DNA of 64,000 bases from Nonomuraea harbinensis (GTDB taxonomy: Bacteria; Actinomycetota; Actinomycetes; Streptosporangiales; Streptosporangiaceae): NCBI RefSeq assembly GCF_019396385.1, contig NZ_JAHKRN010000043.1, positions 1 to 64,000 of the forward strand, given 5' to 3'. Position numbers and translations under genes: made by a program. Positions 59,478-64,000 of the stretch are shown piece by piece; position 1 is the stretch's first letter; each line of letters opens with the position of its first letter. Below the pieces are notes generated by a model. The model saw only the letters and a list, made by a program, of their open reading frames with translations, was not told the origin of the DNA and searched no databases.

Positions 59478-60235
59478 GGCGGCTCTGGCTGGTCCTGGGC
59501 GCGACCCTGACGGTGGTCGCGCTGGCCGTCTCCACCAACCTCGTCTGGCAGGCCGTCGCCGACCCCAGCCCGCCCACCGAGCTGACGTGGCGGTCCATCC
59601 CGTTCCGGGGCGGCGCGCTGACGATCGAGGCCGGCGACGACATCCACGTGCACATCCAGGCGGGCCGGGCCGGGTCTGTCGGGGTGGGGCGCCAGCTGAT
59701 GTGGACCGAGCGGAAGCCCACGGTGAGCGAGGAGTGGGCCGACGACGCGCTCCGCCTCGACGGCGGCTGCCCCGGCGACCACCTCCCCGGTCAGCCGGAC
59801 TGCCTGGTCAACTACCAGCTGTTCGTACCACCGGAGACCGACATCGAGGCGACCACGAGCGCCTCGCTGAGCGTCAGCGGCATCCACGGCGACGTCAGCC
59901 TCACCTCCGCCTGGGGACTCGTCGACGCCGACGACCTGACCGGCGACCTGCGGCTGCGCAGCGAGACCGGCGACATCGACGCCGCACGCCTGCGCGGCGG
60001 CGTGGTGGACGCCGAGACCGGCACCGGCACGGTGCGGCTGTCGTTCGACACTCCCCCGGCCGACGTGCGCGCCGTGGTCAGGGCCGTCGGCGACATCGGG
60101 ATGGACCTGCCAGAAGGCGACTACGACGTGACCGCCAGCGCCCCCGAGACGGACGTCGAGAGCCGCGTCGACCCGTCCTCGTCACGCAAGGTGCGCGCCA
60201 CGACCCGCGACGGCGTCATCCACATCTGCTGCTGA
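59474..60235 (+). CDS. Membrane-anchored DUF4097-like beta-repeat protein
   Basis: 253 residues from GTG 59474. One N-terminal membrane segment (LWLVLGATLTVVALAV), then about 100 residues with cysteines (LDGGCPGDHLPGQPDC) and a C-terminal beta-repeat with ISVSG-type turns (LSVSGIHGDVSLTSAWG; LRLRSETGDIDAARL). It ends in ICC. Third gene of the two-component operon and probably a cell-surface partner or target of the system. Related in fold to the DUF4097 protein at 29379. Confidence 0.8.
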   Translation: MRRLWLVLGATLTVVALAVSTNLVWQAVADPSPPTELTWRSIPFRGGALTIEAGDDIHVHIQAGRAGSVGVGRQLMWTERKPTVSEEWADDALRLDGGCPGDHLPGQPDCLVNYQLFVPPETDIEATTSASLSVSGIHGDVSLTSAWGLVDADDLTGDLRLRSETGDIDAARLRGGVVDAETGTGTVRLSFDTPPADVRAVVRAVGDIGMDLPEGDYDVTASAPETDVESRVDPSSSRKVRATTRDGVIHICC

Positions 60236-60287
60236 CCTCCTCCTTGAAGGCTGTTTACTCATGTGACTCATTGGTAAGTTCCGGGCT

Positions 60288-61934
60288 ATGGAGTCTGCGA
60301 AGCACGCCGGTGACGCCGCCGTCGCCGTGTCCAAGGCCTATGGTGTCGAGACCATGTTCACCCTCTCGGGAGGACATGTCTTCCCCCTGTACGACGGCGC
60401 CCAGCACGAGGGCATGCGCATCCTCGACGTGCGCCACGAACAGAGCGCGGTGTTCGCCGCGGAGGCCACCGCCCGCCTGACGAGGAAGCCCGGCCTGGCG
60501 GTGCTCACCGCGGGCCCCGGCATCACCAACGGCGTCAGCGGCGTGGCCACGGCCCACTTCAACGGCTCGCCGGTGGTCGTCATGGGCGGGCGGGCCCCCC
60601 AGTCCCGCTGGGGCAGCGGCGCCCTGCAGGAGATGGACCACCCACCGCTGCTGGCCCCGATCACCAAGCTGGCGTTCACCTCCTCCGGCCCCGAGTCGAC
60701 CGGCCAGGACGTCGAGATGGCCTTCCGCACGGCCGTGGCGCCGCACCGGGGGCCCGTCTTCCTCGACTTCTACATGGACCACCTGTTCTCGCCGTCGCCG
60801 GTGCACGAGCCGCAGACGCAGACGCCCTCGCCGCTGGAGCCCGACCCCGACGACCTGCGCGCCATCGCCCGGCTGCTGGCCGAGGCCGAGCGCCCGGTCC
60901 TGGTGTACGGGTCCGACGTGTGGATGGACCGGGCCGAGGAGGCCGCCCGCGACTTCGCCGAGGCGTGGCGGCTGCCGGTCATCCCCAACGGCCAGGGCCG
61001 CGGCATCCTGCCGGCCGGCCACGAGCTGCTCGTCACCCGCGCCCGCGGCCAGGCGTTCGCCAAGGCCGACCTGGTCGTCGTGATCGGCACCCCGCTCGAC
61101 TTCCGGCTCGGCTACGGCTGGTTCGGCGGCAAGGACGGCGCGCCGCTGGCCAAGGTGGTGCACATCACCGACGCCCCGTCCCACCTGGTCACCCACATGC
61201 CCCCGGCCGCCTCCACCGCCGGCGACCTGTCCGTGGTGCTGTGGAGCCTCGGCGACGCCTGCGGCGAGGCGGGCGTCAAGCCCTCCCGCTACGCCGCCTG
61301 GCTGTCCACGCTCGCCGACACCGCCTCCGCGGCCATCGCCGGCGACGCCGACCTGCTGGCCGCCGACACCGACCCGATCCATCCCATGCGCATCTACGGC
61401 GAGCTGGGCAAGGTGCTCGCCGACGACGCGGTGGTCATCGGCGACGGCGGCGACTTCGTCTCCTACGCCGGCAAGTACGTCGAGCCCCGGCAGCCGGGCA
61501 ACTGGCTCGACCCCGGCCCGTACGGCTGCCTCGGCACCGGGCTCGGCTACGCCATCGCCGCCCGCCTGGCCCGCCCGTCCTCCCAGGTGGTGCTGCTGCT
61601 CGGCGACGGCGCCGCGGGCTTCTCGCTGATGGACGTCGACACGCTCGTACGGCACCGCCTGCCGGTCGTCATGATCTGCGGCAACAACGGCATCTGGGGC
61701 CTGGAGAAGCACCCCATGCAGCTGCTCTACGGCTACGACGTGGCGGCCGAGCTGCAGCCGCAGTGTCGCTACGACCAGGTGGTGACGGCGCTGGGCGGCG
61801 GCGGCGAACTGGTCACCCACCCGTCGGAGATCGGGCCCGCGCTGCGCCGCGCGTTCGACTCCGGCATCCCGTACATGGTGAACATCGCCACCGACCCGCA
61901 GATCGCCTACCCGCGCAACACCACGGGGGTGTGA
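60288..61934 (+). CDS. Acetolactate-synthase-like TPP-dependent enzyme
   Basis: 548 residues of the POX/ALS family in three domains: PYR domain with the catalytic Glu in RHEQSAVFAAEATARL, a middle Rossmann domain (RPVLVYGSDVWMDRA), and a PP domain with GDGAAGFSLMDVDTL ... MICGNN, the TPP/Mg motif. The sequence resembles the actinobacterial IlvG/oxalyl-CoA-decarboxylase-like group rather than the IlvB of branched-chain synthesis, and no small subunit follows. Reaction partner is therefore uncertain. Confidence 0.88.
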   Translation: MESAKHAGDAAVAVSKAYGVETMFTLSGGHVFPLYDGAQHEGMRILDVRHEQSAVFAAEATARLTRKPGLAVLTAGPGITNGVSGVATAHFNGSPVVVMGGRAPQSRWGSGALQEMDHPPLLAPITKLAFTSSGPESTGQDVEMAFRTAVAPHRGPVFLDFYMDHLFSPSPVHEPQTQTPSPLEPDPDDLRAIARLLAEAERPVLVYGSDVWMDRAEEAARDFAEAWRLPVIPNGQGRGILPAGHELLVTRARGQAFAKADLVVVIGTPLDFRLGYGWFGGKDGAPLAKVVHITDAPSHLVTHMPPAASTAGDLSVVLWSLGDACGEAGVKPSRYAAWLSTLADTASAAIAGDADLLAADTDPIHPMRIYGELGKVLADDAVVIGDGGDFVSYAGKYVEPRQPGNWLDPGPYGCLGTGLGYAIAARLARPSSQVVLLLGDGAAGFSLMDVDTLVRHRLPVVMICGNNGIWGLEKHPMQLLYGYDVAAELQPQCRYDQVVTALGGGGELVTHPSEIGPALRRAFDSGIPYMVNIATDPQIAYPRNTTGV

Positions 61935-61938
61935 GGGG

Positions 61939-63501
61939 CTAGTTCTTGGGGACCGGCGTGACCGAGGCGCTCGGAGTGGACGAGGGGCAGGGGTCGATCG
62001 GGATGAGGACGACCTTGACCACCTTGCCCACGATGAGCTCCTCCCCGCCGTCCGGCCAGCTCTGCGCGACCTTCAGGCACTCCTCCTTGACCTTGCCGCC
62101 GGTCTGGTCGTCGGCGTAGATCTTGAACCCGGAGGCGCTGAGCATGGACTTCGCCTGCGGATACGGCAGGTCGACCACGTAGGGCACAGGCTTCTTGGGC
62201 TTGGGAGTCGTCGGGGTGGCGGAGGGCGTCTTCGACGGCGTCACCGTAGGGGTCGCCGTGGGAGTGGGGGACTGCGACGGCTTCGTCTCCTCGGGCGTCG
62301 GCGTCGTCTCCGGGCGGACCGGCGTCTCCGTCGTCGGAGTGGGCCTGGGCTTGGGCGGCTTCGTGGTGGTCTTGGCGGGGGCCGGCTCGTCGGTGACCTC
62401 GGCCGGCTGGCTCATCGCCACCTTGTCCGGGTCGGGCGGCGGCACCGTCTCACCGCTCATGTTGGTCAGCGCGACCGCGCCCGCGCCCACCCCGACCACC
62501 AGGGCCGCGGCCAGGGCGGCCACCAGACCGCCCCGGCGGGGCGCCTTGGCGGCGGCGCGGCGGCTCTGCCGCGGCCCCGCCACCGTGGTCGCCTCGGGGG
62601 CCTGCATGGCGCCCGTCTGATAGGACGCCACCGGCGGGGGCATGGTGGCGCCCGTCGACGGCATGGACGGCTGGGCGGGCGGCAACTGGCCGGCGGCGAT
62701 CATGCGCGCCGCCTCGCTCATCGCCCGGGCGCTCGGGAAGCGCCGCGCGGGGTCCTTGGACAGCGCCTGCTCCACCAGCGCGCGCACCGGCGGCGGGATG
62801 TCGGGAGGCAGCGGCGGAGGCGCCTCCCTGATGTGCTTGAGCGCGATCGTGACGGGGCTGTCGCCGTCGAACGGCCGCTGCCCTGCCAGGCACTCGTAGG
62901 CGACCACGCCGAGCGCGTAGATGTCGACCGCGGGTGTGACCGGGGCGCCCTCGGCCTGCTCGGGCGCGCAGTAGGCGGCGGTGCCGAGCACCATGCCGGC
63001 GTCGGTGAGCCGGTTGCCCAGGTCGGAGCGGGCGATGCCGAAGTCGGTGAGCACGAGCGTGCCGTCGCGCTGCACGAGCAGGTTGCCCGGCTTCACGTCG
63101 CGGTGCACGATGCCCTGGTCGTGGACGGCCTGCAGGGCGGACGCGGCCTGCGCGATCAGCTCCATGGCAGGCTGGGGGGCGATCCGGCCCAGGCGGGTGA
63201 GCAGCCGGTCGAGCGGCTCACCGTCGACGAACTTCATCACCAGGTAGACGGTGTCGCCGCTCACGCCGTAGTCGTAGACGTCGACGACCCCGGAGTGGTT
63301 GATCGTGGCCATCGCCCTGGCCTCGGCCTGGAAACGGGCCAGGAACCCGGGGTCTTGCATGCGGCCCGGAAGCAGCACCTTTACGGCGACGGTCCGGGCC
63401 AGGACGGTGTCCTCGCCGCGCCAGACCTCGCCCATGCCGCCCGCGCCGATGCGGGTATCCAGACGATACCGCCCGGCCAGCGTCGTCCCTTGGGCCACCA
63501 T
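61939..63501 (-). CDS. Ser/Thr protein kinase with one PASTA-like domain
   Basis: 520 residues. Kinase domain 1-265 (GAGGMGEVWRGED; VAVKVLL; IVHRDVKPGNLLV; LTDFGIA) is complete. A Pro/Ala linker follows, then a membrane segment near residue 330-350 (AALAAALVVGVGAGAVAL), a long Thr/Pro-rich extracellular stalk, and a single PASTA-type unit (VDLPYPQAKSMLSASGFKIY). PknB-type kinases usually have four PASTA units, so this is a minimal sensor, probably of a cell-wall ligand. Its stop is five bases from the TPP-enzyme stop. Confidence 0.92.
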   Translation of the reverse strand: MVAQGTTLAGRYRLDTRIGAGGMGEVWRGEDTVLARTVAVKVLLPGRMQDPGFLARFQAEARAMATINHSGVVDVYDYGVSGDTVYLVMKFVDGEPLDRLLTRLGRIAPQPAMELIAQAASALQAVHDQGIVHRDVKPGNLLVQRDGTLVLTDFGIARSDLGNRLTDAGMVLGTAAYCAPEQAEGAPVTPAVDIYALGVVAYECLAGQRPFDGDSPVTIALKHIREAPPPLPPDIPPPVRALVEQALSKDPARRFPSARAMSEAARMIAAGQLPPAQPSMPSTGATMPPPVASYQTGAMQAPEATTVAGPRQSRRAAAKAPRRGGLVAALAAALVVGVGAGAVALTNMSGETVPPPDPDKVAMSQPAEVTDEPAPAKTTTKPPKPRPTPTTETPVRPETTPTPEETKPSQSPTPTATPTVTPSKTPSATPTTPKPKKPVPYVVDLPYPQAKSMLSASGFKIYADDQTGGKVKEECLKVAQSWPDGGEELIVGKVVKVVLIPIDPCPSSTPSASVTPVPKN

Positions 63502-63746
63502 GACTTCCCCCGCTACCCCTCTACCTCTCGAACCTCGCCCACCCCAGGGTTCTCCAACAAAGCGGACTTGTGTCGCGGTGAGGTAACACAGAGGTCACGG
63601 AACTTCGAGAGAGTACGACTCACCCTTCTCACACGCCACACAAATGCCATAAGCCGTACAAACCCTATCCTGCGGCCTCGGGGTCATGCTTGTCCCCGTT
63701 TTGCACCAGATCTCGATGCCCGTAGTCGACTACTAGGCTTGGACAC

Positions 63747-64000
63747 ATGACGCTCGCTCCAGGTCTGCGCGCCCAGCTGATGATCATGGTCGAGGTGGAG
63801 GACACCGCGACGAAGATCGGCAGCGGCGACGTGCCCGTGCTCGCCACACCGCGCCTGCTGGCCCTCGCCGAGCAGGCCACCGTGCGGGCCGTCTTCGACC
63901 ACCTGGAGCCGGGCGAGACCTCCGTGGGCACCCGCGCCGAGCTGGAGCACCTGGCGGCCAGCCCGGTCGGCACCCACGTCGAGATCGAGACCGAGCTGAC
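63747..64000 (+). CDS. Thioesterase-superfamily protein (partial)
   Basis: 84 residues of a protein that runs off the right edge. The hotdog-fold start MTLAPGLRAQLMIMVEVEDT and LATPRLLALAEQATVRAV match the FlK-like thioesterases (fluoroacetyl-CoA thioesterase family). ATG at 63747. The catalytic part is mostly outside the window, so activity cannot be judged. Confidence 0.75.
   Translation, partial: MTLAPGLRAQLMIMVEVEDTATKIGSGDVPVLATPRLLALAEQATVRAVFDHLEPGETSVGTRAELEHLAASPVGTHVEIETEL

Noticed and set aside
1-64000. CRISPR array, prophage, transposase, rRNA or tRNA
   Set aside because: No regularly spaced repeats, integrase or transposase motifs, or RNA gene signatures were seen on either strand by eye.

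Overview
The window is high-GC, gene-dense DNA from an actinomycete. Supporting features are GTG/TTG starts, GTGA/ATGA/TGATG translational couplings, a WhiB-family protein, a Ni-superoxide dismutase with its maturation protease, a fused Kgd-type oxoglutarate decarboxylase, a PdtaS-like kinase and an NsdA-like regulator. A Streptosporangiales (Nonomuraea-like) host is my inference, not something read directly from the sequence. I saw no rRNA, tRNA, CRISPR array, insertion sequence or phage gene.

Layout. 0-5 kb: a partial nuclease/ATPase C-terminus, a DUF559-type protein, DUF2000, an ArsR-SRPBCC pair divergent from an AraC regulator, and gmd. 5.3-9.4 kb: a coupled glycosyltransferase-methyltransferase-cyclase-like trio followed by a DUF1702 protein. 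9.4-12 kb: a methyltransferase divergent from a PPOX-ferredoxin-alcohol dehydrogenase operon. 12-19.6 kb: a secreted protein, then a six-gene minus-strand sugar operon (ROK regulator, RbsA/C/B-type ABC transporter, Gfo/Idh/MocA dehydrogenase, TIM-barrel isomerase). 19.7-25.1 kb: SDR, MBL hydrolase, GST-like reductase, MFS exporter with its HTH regulator, B3/B4 protein. 25-31 kb: kgd, DUF6104, and DUF4097-PadR. 31-35 kb: quinone-oxidoreductase-like enzyme, membrane-anchored protein, vapBC, thiolase.

35.4-43.5 kb is the most unusual region: five consecutive, separately transcribed secreted trypsin-fold proteins. The first has an intact His-Asp-Ser triad. The other four keep His, Asp and the cysteines but carry Asp in place of the nucleophilic Ser (GxDGGPW). 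Just after the catalytic-Asp strand they carry an insertion that grows from 13 residues in the first protein to 34 in the second and about 150-160 in the last three, where it holds four copies of a short helical motif. Two of the genes have perfect CRP-type palindromes (TGTGA-N6-TCACA) far upstream; three share a leader and start at TTG. This looks like an expanded family of extracellular pseudoproteases or enzymes with altered chemistry.

43.5-64 kb: NsdA-like regulator (with a 117-bp inverted-repeat-bounded segment upstream), malic enzyme, polar amino-acid ABC transporter, CGNR protein, sodX/sodN, anti-sigma/sigma-F pair, lipid kinase-whiB1-pdtaS block (syntenic, from memory, with M. tuberculosis Rv3218-Rv3220c), GntR/UTRA regulator, bioD, XRE-cupin regulator, two-component system with a DUF4097-like membrane protein, TPP enzyme, Ser/Thr kinase with one PASTA domain, and a partial thioesterase.
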